Shown: piece after piece, positions 47,585-59,611 of the stretch
Numbering within the stretch: position 1 is the stretch's first letter
Layout of the letters: every line of letters begins with the position of its first letter
Assembly (NCBI GenBank): GCA_022376925.1
Contig: JAIOJX010000003.1
Location: forward strand, 38,555,874 to 38,619,873
Direction: 5' to 3'
Source: Tragulus kanchil
Lineage: Eukaryota; Chordata; Mammalia; Artiodactyla; Tragulidae
DNA length: 64,000 nucleotides
Notes under the pieces: generated by a model
The model's input: the letters and a program-made list of their open reading frames with translations, nothing else
Database searches by the model: none
What the model was told of the DNA's origin: nothing
Translations under genes and position numbers: made by a program

Positions 47585-48203
47585 GTTCAGTTGCTAAGTC
47601 GTGTCTGACTCTTTGTGAACCCATGGACTGCAGCATGCCAGGCTTCCCGGTCCCTCACTATCTCCTGGAGTTTGTTTAAACTCATGCCCACTGAATTGGT
47701 ATTATCTAACCATCTCATCCTCTGCCCTCCCTTTTTCCTTCTGCCTTCCATCTTCCCCAGCATCAGAGTTTTTTCCAGTCAGTTAGCTCTTGGCATCTGG
47801 TGGTCACAGTGTTGGAGCTTTAGCATCAGTCCATGTGTCTGTGTGTGTGTGCGCACACGTGTGTGTGTGTGTGCTCAGTCACTTCAGTCGTGTCTGACTC
47901 TTTGCAACCCTATGGACTGCAGCCCACCAGGCTCTTCCATCCATGGGGTTTTCCAGGCAAGAATACTGGAGTGGGTTGTCATTTCCCTCTCCAAGGGATC
48001 TTCCCAACCCAAGGATCAAACCTGGAGTCTCCTGCATTGGCAGGCGGCTTCTATACCACTGAGCCACCTGGGAAGCTCAGCATCAGTCCTTCCAATGAAT
48101 ATTCAGGGTTGACTTCCTTTTAGGATTGACTGGTTTGATCTCCTTGCAGTCCAAGGGACTCTCAAGAGGCTTCTCCAGCACCACAGTTTGAAGGCATCAA
48201 TTA
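47585..48203 (-). mobile_element. BovB 3' part split by a Bov-tA
   Basis: BovB 3' sequence runs to 47832 and resumes at 48079; the insert is a Bov-tA. Duplicated at 48715-49331. Confidence 0.88.
47833..48078 (-). mobile_element. Bov-tA SINE inserted in BovB
   Basis: Perfect 11-base target duplications AGCATCAGTCC are at 47822-47832 and 48079-48089. A variable (GT)n sits at its 3' end. Duplicate at 48963-49206. Confidence 0.92.
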
Positions 48204-49455
48204 AAACTTGGGGCAAAGGAACAACAGGAGGAGAGAAAATGGAAGCCATGTAGGGAACACTGATCCAAGAACTTCCTGGGACTGGGTCCCCAGCCAGTTG
48301 AGCGATGAGAAAGCCAGACTAGGGTATAAACTTGAAATATCAACTATATACGCACATCATTGATCTCAATTTGACCCTTAAATTCTTCAAGTTCCATTAC
48401 AAAACTGAATAGCAGAGGGTGTGACTCTCCTTAAACATCCTCATGAAATGTCCCTGATTTACATAAAGAACTATGTACTAAGAATAATGAAATCCTGACA
48501 CTGACACACAAAAGACAGAGAGGGAAGGTGGTACATAGTTTAAACAGACAAGTCCCCACTTCTGGCTCTTACAAATGAATGGCCACCATCAATGTTCTTA
48601 GTGAAACTGCTGATAAAAAAAAAAAAAAAAAAAAAAACATCTATCAATTCTACCTTTCTCTGTCTTTTGAGGGTAAGAGTTTGGGAGGAAAGGGGATACC
48701 TTAGGGTAATTAATGTTCAGTTGCTAAGTCGTGTCTGACTCTTTGTGAACCCATGGACTGCAGCATGCCAGGCTTCCCGGTCCCTCACTATCTCCTGGAG
48801 TTTGTTTAAACTCATGCCCACTGAATTGGTATTATCTAACCATCTCATCCTCTGCCCTCCCTTTTTCCTTCTGCCTTCCATCTTCCCCAGCATCAGAGTT
48901 TTTTCCAGTCAGTTAGCTCTTGGCATCTGGTGGTCACAGTGTTGGAGCTTTAGCATCAGTCCATGTGTCTGTGTGTGTGTGCGCACACGTGTGTGTGTGT
49001 GCTCAGTCACTTCAGTCGTGTCTGACTCTTTGCAACCCTATGGACTGCAGCCCACCAGGCTCTTCCATCCATGGGGTTTTCCAGGCAAGAATACTGGAGT
49101 GGGTTGTCATTTCCCTCTCCAAGGGATCTTCCCAACCCAAGGATCAAACCTGGAGTCTCCTGCATTGGCAGGCGGCTTCTATACCACTGAGCCACCTGGG
49201 AAGCTCAGCATCAGTCCTTCCAATGAATATTCAGGGTTGACTTCCTTTTAGGATTGACTGGTTTGATCTCCTTGCAGTCCAAGGGACTCTCAAGAGGCTT
49301 CTCCAGCACCACAGTTTGAAGGCATCAATTAAAACTTGGGGCAAAGGAACAACAGGAGGAGAGAAAATGGAAGCCATGTAGGGAACACTGCTCCAAGAAC
49401 TTCCTGGGACTGGGTCCCCAGCCAAGGGTCCCCAGCAGATACACCACAACAGCTG

Positions 49456-51731
49456 GGAGAGCAGCTGCCATAGAGATGGACCCACCACACGCAAGCAGAA
49501 AGGCCAGGCTCCATCTGCCACTTCAGGAAGAAATCCAGTCCCAGAAACCCGACTGAGAGGTCCCTAATCTTAAACTCTGTGTCCTTACCACTGACAACTT
49601 TACAGTCCACCTAGAGTCCCTGTCTGTCTTCTGCATCTTTTCCCCAACCTCCAAGAGTGCCATAGCTATACAGACAATGAGTAACACACAAAACAATGGC
49701 TCTTTCTAAAATTAAAGTCAGTTTCTCATAAACTGGTTCTATAAATATGGACAGGAGCCTGGCCAGGCGGTGACACACTGAAATGCAGGAAGTAGCAGAT
49801 CCTTTCCTACAAAGGGCATTCTCTAGGAAGGGTGACATCACTTCATGAAGTAAATATTCACTGAATGTCTTTGTTACATGTACCTACCTGGATACTGTGT
49901 GGAGATCTAAAAAAAATAAATCCAAGTGGTCACAGCCACAGAAGTAAAACACAAAGTTTAAAAGTACAGTAAAACATATCCAAATGGAATCATACATTTC
50001 TTCAGGGTAACCTTGAGGGTCTCGTGTATTACCCCAGGTAAGCTGTACAGCACAACGTCTTCTGAATTTCTCCCCAAATAGATCCAAAAGAACCCAAGGT
50101 GAGCACTGATCCCAGCTAGTGAAAACACAGGAATGAAAGTGTTCTACCTTGGATTGGGACTTGAATCCAAAACCCAGCCACAGCCCTGTTTGGGACTTGA
50201 ACCCACATAACTGGGACTCAAACCCAGCCAAGACCCACCAGAGCTGGTTTCAGGACCTAACAGAGCTCAGGTTCTTCATGTCTCTTTGCAGAGAAGAAAT
50301 CAGTAAGAGACAAAGTAATAGGTAAGAAATGGATTTATTCAGATTCAGAGAAAAGCACACTCCACAGACAGAGCGTGGGCCATCACAGAGCAAATCCAGT
50401 GGCCTGAAAACATGGCGTTTTTAGCTTTTATGGGCTGGGTAATTTCATATGCTAATGAGTGGGAGGATTATTCCAACTCTTTTGGGGAGGGGATGGAACT
50501 GTCATAGCGCCTCTGAGTGTGTCATATAGCTTGCTGACTGAGGATCAAAGTCTGCTCTGCCATCTTGGATCCATTTGACTCTAATGGGTTTACGGAGAGC
50601 AGCTGCCATAGAGATGGACCCACCACACGCAAGCAGAAAGGCCAGGCTCCATCTGCCACTTCAGGAAGAAATCCAGTCCCAGAAACCCGACTGAGAGGTC
50701 CCTAATCTTAAACTCTGTGTCCTTACCACTGACAACTTTACAGTCCACCTAGAGTCCCTGTCTGTCTTCTGCATCTTTTCCCCAACCTCCAAGAGTGCCA
50801 TAGCTATACAGACAATGAGTAACACACAAAACAATGGCTCTTTCTAAAATTAAAGTCAGTTTCTCATAAACTGGTTCTATAAATATGGACAGGAGCCTGG
50901 CCAGGCGGTGACACACTGAAATGCAGGAAGTAGCAGATCCTTTCCTACAAAGGGCATTCTCTAGGAAGGGTGACATCACTTCATGAAGTAAATATTCACT
51001 GAATGTCTTTGTTACATGTACCTACCTGGATACTGTGTGGAGATCTAAAAAAAATAAATCCAAGTGGTCACAGCCACAGAAGTAAAACACAAAGTTTAAA
51101 AGTACAGTAAAACATATCCAAATGGAATCATACATTTCTTCAGGGTAACCTTGAGGGTCTCGTGTATTACCCCAGGTAAGCTGTACAGCACAACGTCTTC
51201 TGAATTTCTCCCCAAATAGATCCAAAAGAACCCAAGGTGAGCACTGATCCCAGCTAGTGAAAACACAGGAATGAAAGTGTTCTACCTTGGATTGGGACTT
51301 GAATCCAAAACCCAGCCACAGCCCTGTTTGGGACTTGAACCCACATAACTGGGACTCAAACCCAGCCAAGACCCACCAGAGCTGGTTTCAGGACCTAACA
51401 GAGCTCAGGTTCTTCATGTCTCTTTGCAGAGAAGAAATCAGTAAGAGACAAAGTAATAGGTAAGAAATGGATTTATTCAGATTCAGAGAAAAGCACACTC
51501 CACAGACAGAGTGTGGGCCATCACAGAGCAAATCCAGTGGCCCCCAAAACATGGCGTTCTTAGCTTTTATGGGCTGGGTAATTCCATATGCTAATGAGTG
51601 GGAGGATTATTCCAGCTCTTTGAGGTAAGGGGTGGAACTGTCATGGCACCTCTGCGTGTGTCATTTAGCTTGCTGACTGAGGACCAAGGTCTGGTCTGCC
51701 ATCTTGGACCCATTTGACTCTAATGGGTTTA
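49456..51731 (+). repeat. Adjacent direct duplication 15 (49456-50592 / 50594-51731)
   Basis: Offset is 1,138. The first 900 bases match exactly, but the last 220 bases of the left copy (50375-50592), which fall inside an endogenous LTR, differ from the right copy at about 20 positions. Confidence 0.95.
50187..50592 (-). mobile_element. Endogenous retrovirus LTR, cut copy
   Basis: Same LTR as 51325-51792 but stopping at the duplication join. The U3 part (50375-50592) differs from the next copy at about 10% of positions. Confidence 0.75.
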
Positions 51732-51792
51732 GGCTGTGTCCTTGGGCTATGTCACTGTTTATTGTGCCCTGCCTCTTTCCCTAACCCTTACA
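51325..51792 (-). mobile_element. Endogenous retrovirus LTR (solo, about 468 bp)
   Basis: On the minus strand it begins TGTAAGGGTTAGGG and ends GGGACTTGAA-complement ...CCCAAACA. A CATAAAAG TATA-like box lies at about 51563-51570 and an AATAAA signal at about 51473-51478, spaced as in U3-R. No gag, pol or env text flanks it, so it is a relic solo LTR. The exact ends and target duplication are not resolved; a GGGACTTGAA repeat just outside the left end makes that boundary uncertain. Confidence 0.75.
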
Positions 51793-52099
51793 GTAATATC
51801 TCATTTATCTGGGAACTCCTACCCAAAGCTACAAAGCATGAAAAAGTTCCAGGAACATCCAAAACCAATGTCAAAGTCCATTCTCTCTAGTCAGTCAGAG
51901 GAAAGCCCCTCAGAGCTACAAATTCTTAATTATCCACCACTGAAACAATGTGGAGATTATGTTCCTAGGTCAAGGTACGTTAGAAGCAGTGAGTGAGCAG
52001 GAAGAAGGGTGTGCCCACAGACAGATGCAGGCAGTGAAGAGAGCCAGTCAGCAGCCCTGGATGGGCCAATCAACAGGCAGCAAAGAGAGCGATGAAATG

Positions 52100-52240
52100 G
52101 AAAGAGAAAGGGCTCAAGTCATACAAAAGCATATTCAAATCCCACTTTCATTAATGAGTAGCTGTGTGAACTTAAGCAAGTTGAATGGCCTCCATGAACC
52201 CCAGTCTACTCATTTGAAACTGAATGAATAGCCCCTAATT
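52100..52240 (+). mobile_element. MIR
   Basis: TCAAATCCCACTTTCATTAA, GAGTAGCTGTGTGAACTTAA and the GCAAGTTGAATGGCCTCCAT segment follow the MIR core. Copy at 53203-53343. Confidence 0.75.
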
Positions 52241-52425
52241 GTTAGTTACAAGGGCCAAGAGGCTATGCAATCACGTACCTAAGGGTGGCTCACAGCAGTA
52301 TATGCTTAACCTCACTACATGCATCAACCTTCAGGTAACACCCTGCAAATAATTAATCCCCAAAAGAATACCTTCGTACTGAATAGACAATGCTAAGTTA
52401 GATTCAGAATATTAACAAAGCCCAC

Positions 52426-52893
52426 TGTTTGGGACTTGAACCCACATAACTGGGACTCAAACCCAGCCAAGACCCACCAGAGCTGGTTTCAGGACCTAAC
52501 AGAGCTCAGGTTCTTCATGTCTCTTTGCAGAGAAGAAATCAGTAAGAGACAAAGTAATAGGTAAGAAATGGATTTATTCAGATTCAGAGAAAAGCACACT
52601 CCACAGACAGAGTGTGGGCCATCACAGAGCAAATCCAGTGGCCCCCAAAACATGGCGTTCTTAGCTTTTATGGGCTGGGTAATTCCATATGCTAATGAGT
52701 GGGAGGATTATTCCAGCTCTTTGAGGTAAGGGGTGGAACTGTCATGGCACCTCTGCGTGTGTCATTTAGCTTGCTGACTGAGGACCAAGGTCTGGTCTGC
52801 CATCTTGGACCCATTTGACTCTAATGGGTTTAGGCTGTGTCCTTGGGCTATGTCACTGTTTATTGTGCCCTGCCTCTTTCCCTAACCCTTACA
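52426..52893 (-). mobile_element. Endogenous retrovirus LTR, duplicated copy
   Basis: A copy of 51325-51792 with no difference noticed, generated by duplication 16 and not by a new insertion. Confidence 0.75.
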
Positions 52894-53682
52894 GTAATAT
52901 CTCATTTATCTGGGAACTCCTACCCAAAGCTACAAAGCATGAAAAAGTTCCAGGAACATCCAAAACCAATGTCAAAGTCCATTCTCTCTAGTCAGTCAGA
53001 GGAAAGCCCCTCAGAGCTACAAATTCTTAATTATCCACCACTGAAACAATGTGGAGATTATGTTCCTAGGTCAAGGTACGTTAGAAGCAGTGAGTGAGCA
53101 GGAAGAAGGGGTGTGCCCCACAGACAGATGCAGGCAGTGAAGAGAGCCAGTCAGCAGCCCTGGATGGGCCAATCAACAGGCAGCAAAGAGAGCGATGAAA
53201 TGGAAAGAGAAAGGGCTCAAGTCATACAAAAGCATATTCAAATCCCACTTTCATTAATGAGTAGCTGTGTGAACTTAAGCAAGTTGAATGGCCTCCATGA
53301 ACCCCAGTCTACTCATTTGAAACTGAATGAATAGCCCCTAATTGTTAGTTACAAGGGCCAAGAGGCTATGCAATCACGTACCTAAGGGTGGCTCACAGCA
53401 GTATATGCTTAACCTCACTACATGCATCAACCTTCAGGTAACACCCTGCAAATAATTAATCCCCAAAAGAATACCTTCGTACTGAATAGACAATGCTAAG
53501 TTAGATTCAGAATATTAACAAAGTAGAAATAATGGAATATAGAGAGATATTCAGAAAACCCAACTATCAGAATGGTCTGTTTCTCCAAAAAAGATTACAG
53601 AAAGGCAAAACCATAGCATGCATCAGATTTAAGGCCATCTCCCTCCATATGTCAACATATGAATGGACTCTGGTCTATGTGT

Positions 53683-53771
53683 TGTGTGCACACACATGCT
53701 CATGTCTGACTCTGCCAGTCCACGAACTACAGTCCACCAGGTTCCTCTATCCATGAAATTTTCCAGGCAAG
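53683..53771 (-). mobile_element. Bov-A fragment
   Basis: A reverse Bov-A part ends at CAAGAATACTGG, where the young SINE at 53784 has been inserted. Confidence 0.75.
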
Positions 53772-53783
53772 AATACTGGTTCA

Positions 53784-54071
53784 GGGGCATCCCTGGTGGT
53801 CCAGTGGGGAAAGAGTCCACCTTGCAGTGCAAGGGGCGCCGGTTCAATCCCCGGCACAGGAAGATCCCACATGCCACAGAACGGCTGGACGGGTGTGTCC
53901 AGTTACGAGCCAGCACTCTGGAGTGCATGTGCCCAGAACCAGTGCTCTGCAACGAGAGAGGCCACTGCGATGGGAGGCCCACACAGGCCAAAGAATTAAG
54001 ATGGATGAAAATAAATAAATGAAGGACCAATAAAAAAAAGAGGCCAAAACTACAAAAAAAAAAAAAAAAAA
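53784..54071 (+). mobile_element. tRNA-Glu SINE
   Basis: Complete, with perfect 11-base target duplications AATACTGGTTC at 53772-53782 and 54072-54082 and a 22-base A tract. Confidence 0.93.
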
Positions 54072-54087
54072 AATACTGGTTCGTTTG

Positions 54088-55050
54088 TTCAGTTGCCCAG
54101 TCACATCTGACTCACAGTGACCCCTCAGACTGCAGCATGTCAGGCCTCCCTGTCCCTCACTATCTCCTGAAGCTTGCCCAAGCTCATGTCCAGTGCATCA
54201 GTGATACCATCGATCCATCTCATCCTCTGTCGCCCTCTTCTCCTTCTGCCCTCATTCCCAGCGTCAAGGTCTCTTCCAATGAGTCTGCTCTTCGCACCAG
54301 GGGACCAAAATACTAGAGCTTCAGCCTCAGTCCTTTCAATGAGTATTCAGGGTTGATGTCCTTTAGGATTAGCTGGTTTGATCTGCTTGTTGTCCAAGGA
54401 ACTTTAGGAGTCTTCTGCAGCACCACAGTTCAAAGGCATCAACTCTTTGGCACTCAATCTTCTTTACGGTTCAGCTCTCACAAAAGTACATGACCACCGG
54501 GAAAACCATAGCCTTGACTATCAAGACCATTGTTGGCAGAGTAACATCTCTGCCTTTCAGCACACTGTTTAGTTTTGGAATAGCTTTCCGGCTAAAGAGA
54601 AATCATCTTCTGATTTCACGGCTGCAGTCACCATCCGCAGTGATATTTGAGCCCAAGACAGGGAAATCTCAGTACTTCCACCTTTCCCCTTCTATTGGCC
54701 ATGAAGTATGGGATTGAATGCCATGATCTTGGATGTGTTTTTTTTTTTTTTCCAATGTTTAGTTTTAAGTTGGCTCTTTCGCTCTTTTTTTTTTTAAAAC
54801 CTTTATTTTGCTTTTAACTTTTACAGAGTTTTGTTGGTTACAGATACGTATGTTCCCAGGTTACAGCCCTGTCATACTCCTTTCTCAATCTTGAACCCGT
54901 CAGGTGCTCCACACAGGGTTCTGACTGTTCCTTCTTGACCCACATACAGGTTTCTCAGGAGACAGGTAAGACGGTCTGGTATCCTACCTCTTTCAGAGAT
55001 TTCCACAGTTTGTTAGAAGCCACACAAAGGCTTTAGCATAGTCCACATGG
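54088..55050 (-). mobile_element. BovB fragment, interrupted by a short L1 end
   Basis: Reverse BovB from the 3' end (54088) through the C-terminal coding part to about 54780, resuming at 54860 with AGCCCTGTCATACTCC and TTTCTCAGGAGACAGGTAAG in the RT region up to 55050. The middle is replaced by the L1 piece at 54782-54859. The right two-thirds is repeated at 55504-56200. Confidence 0.82.
54782..54859 (-). mobile_element. Tiny 5'-truncated L1 3' end
   Basis: The reverse complement matches the L1 terminus at 61545-61600: ACATACATGTCTGTGAACAA-like, then AAAACTCTGTAAAA and CTTTAAAATAAAG-like. About 75 bases sit within BovB. Copy at 55933-56010. Confidence 0.75.
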
Positions 55051-55165
55051 GAGTGGGCAGTGATTTCCTACTTCACAGGATCTTCCTGACCCAGGGATCA
55101 AACCCACATCTTTTATCTTCGACAATGGTAGGTGGATTCTTTATCACTGTCCCCACTTGGATGCC
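55048..55165 (-). mobile_element. Bov-tA head fragment
   Basis: GGATCTTCCTGACCCAGGGA, then TTCTTTATCACTGTCCCCAC: a reverse tRNA-like head adjoining BovB. Copy at 56199-56316. Confidence 0.7.
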
Positions 55166-56691
55166 CACTCATTTATACTTGACCAAAATCTAAATAATGT
55201 TGTAAGACCAGATTCCATTTATGCTGTATTTACAAAGAATGAAAAGACTAAATTTATTCTCAAATAATGGTCTATATTTTGAGGACATGGGAATTTGGTG
55301 TGTTCTGTACATGACTGAACATACTATAAAATGAAACCACCATTCTAGAAGGAAGCGTATGAAACGTGTCTGATACCTTAACACGGCTACTTTGGAGAAC
55401 ACTATGTGCAGACCTAGGGATGTAGACTAAGATAGATAAGGCCAGGACAAGAACCCAGAGACACTGGCAGAACTGCTTCACAGCATTATGCACAATAGAA
55501 AAACTGATGTCCTTTAGGATTGACTGGTTTGATCTGCTTGTTGTCCAAGGAACTTTAGGAGTCTTCTGCAGCACCACAGTTCAAAGGCATCAACTCTTTG
55601 GCACTCAATCTTCTTTACGGTTCAGCTCTCACAAAAGTACATGACCACCGGGAAAACCATAGCCTTGACTATCAAGACCATTGTTGGCAGAGTAACATCT
55701 CTGCCTTTCAGCACACTGTTTAGTTTTGGAATAGCTTTCCGGCTAAAGAGAAATCATCTTCTGATTTCACGGCTGCAGTCACCATCCGCAGTGATATTTG
55801 AGCCCAAGACAGGGAAATCTCAGTACTTCCACCTTTCCCCTTCTATTGGCCATGAAGTATGGGATTGAATGCCATGATCTTGGATGTGTTTTTTTTTTTT
55901 TTCCAATGTTTAGTTTTAAGTTGGCTCTTTCGCTCTTTTTTTTTTTAAAACCTTTATTTTGCTTTTAACTTTTACAGAGTTTTGTTGGTTACAGATACGT
56001 ATGTTCCCAGGTTACAGCCCTGTCATACTCCTTTCTCAATCTTGAACCCGTCAGGTGCTCCACACAGGGTTCTGACTGTTCCTTCTTGACCCACATACAG
56101 GTTTCTCAGGAGACAGGTAAGACGGTCTGGTATCCTACCTCTTTCAGAGATTTCCACAGTTTGTTAGAAGCCACACAAAGGCTTTAGCATAGTCCACATG
56201 GGAGTGGGCAGTGATTTCCTACTTCACAGGATCTTCCTGACCCAGGGATCAAACCCACATCTTTTATCTTCGACAATGGTAGGTGGATTCTTTATCACTG
56301 TCCCCACTTGGATGCCCACTCATTTATACTTGACCAAAATCTAAATAATGTTGTAAGACCAGATTCCATTTATGCTGTATTTACAAAGAATGAAAAGACT
56401 AAATTTATTCTCAAATAATGGTCTATATTTTGAGGACATGGGAATTTGGTGTGTTCTGTACATGACTGAACATACTATAAAATGAAACCACCATTCTAGA
56501 AGGAAGCGTATGAAACGTGTCTGATACCTTAACACGGCTACTTTGGAGAACACTATGTGCAGACCTAGGGATGTAGACTAAGATAGATAAGGCCAGGACA
56601 AGAACCCAGAGACACTGGCAGAACTGCTTCACAGCATTATGCACAATAGCAACAACTAAAAACACTCTGAATGCCCAAGAAAAAGAAACGG

Positions 56692-58952
56692 GATAAATTA
56701 TAACATAACCATAAAACAGAAAATCACATGAAAAAAATTCATGTCAGAAAAGGACGTTTATCACTTAAAAAGTAGATTTATCACAATATGTGAAGAACAC
56801 TTTGCATATTAATTACAAAGCAATTAGTCAAAAAATAGAGAATGTTCCCAAATTCTATAACTCTATGCATTATGTAGGGTTCTCTGGTAGCTCAGTTGGT
56901 AAAGAATCCGCTTGCAATGCAAGAGACCTAAATTCAAACCCTGGTTTGGGAAAATCCCATGAAGAAGGAAATGGTAACCCTCTCCAGCATTCTTGCCTGG
57001 AGAATCCTCATGGACAGAGGAACCTGGCGGTCCTCGGGATTGCAAAGAGTTGGACAAGACTGAGTGACTAAGCACAGCATGCATTATGTAAATATGCATA
57101 TATATGTGTGAATTATATAAATAAATATAGAATAAAAATATTAACAGTAATTATTTCTAAATGGTAGAATTATAGAGAATTTTCATATTTTTTTGTTTAT
57201 GTATATTCTGAAGTAATCATGATTATTTCTGGTGAAGAAGATATACAAATTCATTAAAATTTTTAAGACATTCAAAAGAAGTCAGATTCTATCAGATATA
57301 GGCCAATTTCCTATGTTGCCTACATTTAAAGATTAAAGAGAAAGACACCAGCTTTCATATAGGTAATTTTTCTCATTACCTATGAAATGCATACAATCCT
57401 AAAGTGTAATAATTCTTACCCTTCCCCTTTGACTAGTCAGAAGGTTTGAGGCTCAGAAAGTTTAACTTTCTATAAACTTATAGAACCATCCACATGGAAC
57501 AGACACCAAAAACCTATAGCATTTTACAAGCGTTCAGTGAGAGAATGTCTCAACTGCATCAGGCACAGAGTGTTTCTAAACTAAAACAAATTAAGTCGTC
57601 TTCTGTCTGTGTTTGGATTTTTTTTTTCATCTAAATTAGCGTGTTATCATGCAGCATGTCTTCAAAAATAATTTCCCACTTATTAAGGACACTAAAATGG
57701 TAACTCAGTAAATAAACATGTTGAATTCATTTTTTTCAGTGTTCCTGAAAATAAGAGACCTGTGTCTGAACACATAAAGATTTTGTGTACGTCTGTGTGT
57801 GCATGTTGTATAATAGAGAGATAAATTATAACATAACCATAAAACAGAAAATCACATGAAAAAAATTCATGTCAGAAAAGGACGTTTATCACTTAAAAAG
57901 TAGATTTATCACAATATGTGAAGAACACTTTGCATATTAATTACAAAGCAATTAGTCAAAAAATAGAGAATGTTCCCAAATTCTATAACTCTATGCATTA
58001 TGTAGGGTTCTCTGGTAGCTCAGTTGGTAAAGAATCCGCTTGCAATGCAAGAGACCTAAATTCAAACCCTGGTTTGGGAAAATCCCATGAAGAAGGAAAT
58101 GGTAACCCTCTCCAGCATTCTTGCCTGGAGAATCCTCATGGACAGAGGAACCTGGCGGTCCTCGGGATTGCAAAGAGTTGGACAAGACTGAGTGACTAAG
58201 CACAGCATGCATTATGTAAATATGCATATATATGTGTGAATTATATAAATAAATATAGAATAAAAATATTAACAGTAATTATTTCTAAATGGTAGAATTA
58301 TAGAGAATTTTCATATTTTTTTGTTTATGTATATTCTGAAGTAATCATGATTATTTCTGGTGAAGAAGATATACAAATTCATTAAAATTTTTAAGACATT
58401 CAAAAGAAGTCAGATTCTATCAGATATAGGCCAATTTCCTATGTTGCCTACATTTAAAGATTAAAGAGAAAGACACCAGCTTTCATATAGGTAATTTTTC
58501 TCATTACCTATGAAATGCATACAATCCTAAAGTGTAATAATTCTTACCCTTCCCCTTTGACTAGTCAGAAGGTTTGAGGCTCAGAAAGTTTAACTTTCTA
58601 TAAACTTATAGAACCATCCACATGGAACAGACACCAAAAACCTATAGCATTTTACAAGCGTTCAGTGAGAGAATGTCTCAACTGCATCAGGCACAGAGTG
58701 TTTCTAAACTAAAACAAATTAAGTCGTCTTCTGTCTGTGTTTGGATTTTTTTTTTCATCTAAATTAGCGTGTTATCATGCAGCATGTCTTCAAAAATAAT
58801 TTCCCACTTATTAAGGACACTAAAATGGTAACTCAGTAAATAAAAACATGCTGAATTCATTTTTTTCAGTGTTCCTGAAAATAAGAGACCTGTGTCTGAA
58901 CACATAAAGATTGTGTGTACGTCTGTGTGTGCATGTTGTATAATAGAGAGAT
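56692..58952 (+). repeat. Adjacent direct duplication 18 (56692-57819 / 57820-58952)
   Basis: Offset is 1,128, rising to 1,130 from two extra A bases. There are single changes at 57721/58851 and 57784/58914. A four-base GATA microhomology lies at the join. Each copy carries a full Bov-tA. Confidence 0.95.
56877..57075 (+). mobile_element. Bov-tA SINE
   Basis: Complete forward copy: GGTTCTCTGGTAGCTCAGTTGG-like head, ATTCTTGCCTGGAGAATCC middle, TGCAAAGAGTTGGACAAGAC end. TATGCATTATGTA-like flanks give the target duplication (GCATTATGTA at 56867 and 57080). Copy at 58005-58203. Confidence 0.9.
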
Positions 58953-59284
58953 ACTCTAAATGTTAATAAAATGAAAACTTATCTGTAAATGGTTTCAGCA
59001 TTTCTCTTGAGATTTTCACGAACATGACAAAATGTTCATACTGTATATACTACCTCAACAATGAAAAACATCTGATCATTGCAAACTAAAATTTTTCATT
59101 AGCAGTTTACATTTCCCTATACAGAGAAACTCATATAAGTCCTCTCCTACAAAATTAAAACCAAATAGTTCTTCCAAGAGTTTTACACTAAAATGAGAAC
59201 ATTAATTCATAGCAGGAATTTTCCGTCTACGGCAGATGCCTGGACCATGTTCCTTAAGAAATACATAGTAAGGTCCCTACCATA

Positions 59285-59515
59285 GCCAGGTGAGGACACT
59301 GTGGAGCCTGGAGCTTGTGAAACTCCACCATTTCCTACCTGTAACCCTGGACCAGGGTGTTTAACCTCTTTGTTTTCTCGTAAGTGCAATAGAGACACAA
59401 AGTACCTATGTCACAAGGCTGCAGAGTATTAAATGGATTACTGTCATGAAGCCCTCAGCACTTGCCTAATTTAGGAAGAGCATTCACCAGTGTTAGTACA
59501 ATCAGCTATTACTAT
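59285..59515 (+). mobile_element. MIR
   Basis: CTACCTGTAACCCTGGACCA, TTAACCTCTTTGTTTTCTCG and the AAGGCTGCAGAGTATTAAAT segment follow the MIR consensus, with its 3' end included. Confidence 0.75.
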
Positions 59516-59611
59516 CCATCTGCAGAATGCAAATAAACAGTTTCATGATAGCAAACAGAGAGAAAGTCCACATTGCCAGAAGTAACAACCTTTACTTAAA
59601 AGTACAAAACT

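Larger units (their letters stand above)
47180..49424 (+). repeat. Adjacent direct duplication 14 (47180-48296 / 48310-49424)
   Basis: Offset is 1,130, falling to 1,128 after one GT unit is lost in the (GT)n of the Bov-tA. There is an A/C change at 48263/49391. Both copies hold an identical run of 23 A (47485 and 48615). A 13-base spacer separates them. Confidence 0.95.
51325..53523 (+). repeat. Adjacent direct duplication 16 (51325-52420 / 52426-53523)
   Basis: Offset is 1,101, with extra G and C bases in the right copy near 53110-53119. The left edge coincides with the putative left end of the LTR, giving a third LTR copy. Confidence 0.95.
54353..56650 (+). repeat. Adjacent direct duplication 17 (54353-55499 / 55504-56650)
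   Basis: Offset is 1,151. The left edge falls inside a BovB fragment. Only a GA/AG-type change at the edge (54372 versus 55523) was noticed. Confidence 0.95.

Noticed and set aside
47615..48112. 165-codon frame over BovB/Bov-tA
   Set aside because: Translation of antisense retroposon sequence with a GT repeat; no protein.
50187..53523. Two or three LTRs as the ends of a provirus
   Set aside because: The sequence between them is duplicated intron and a MIR, not viral coding sequence; the LTR copies arise from the block duplications.
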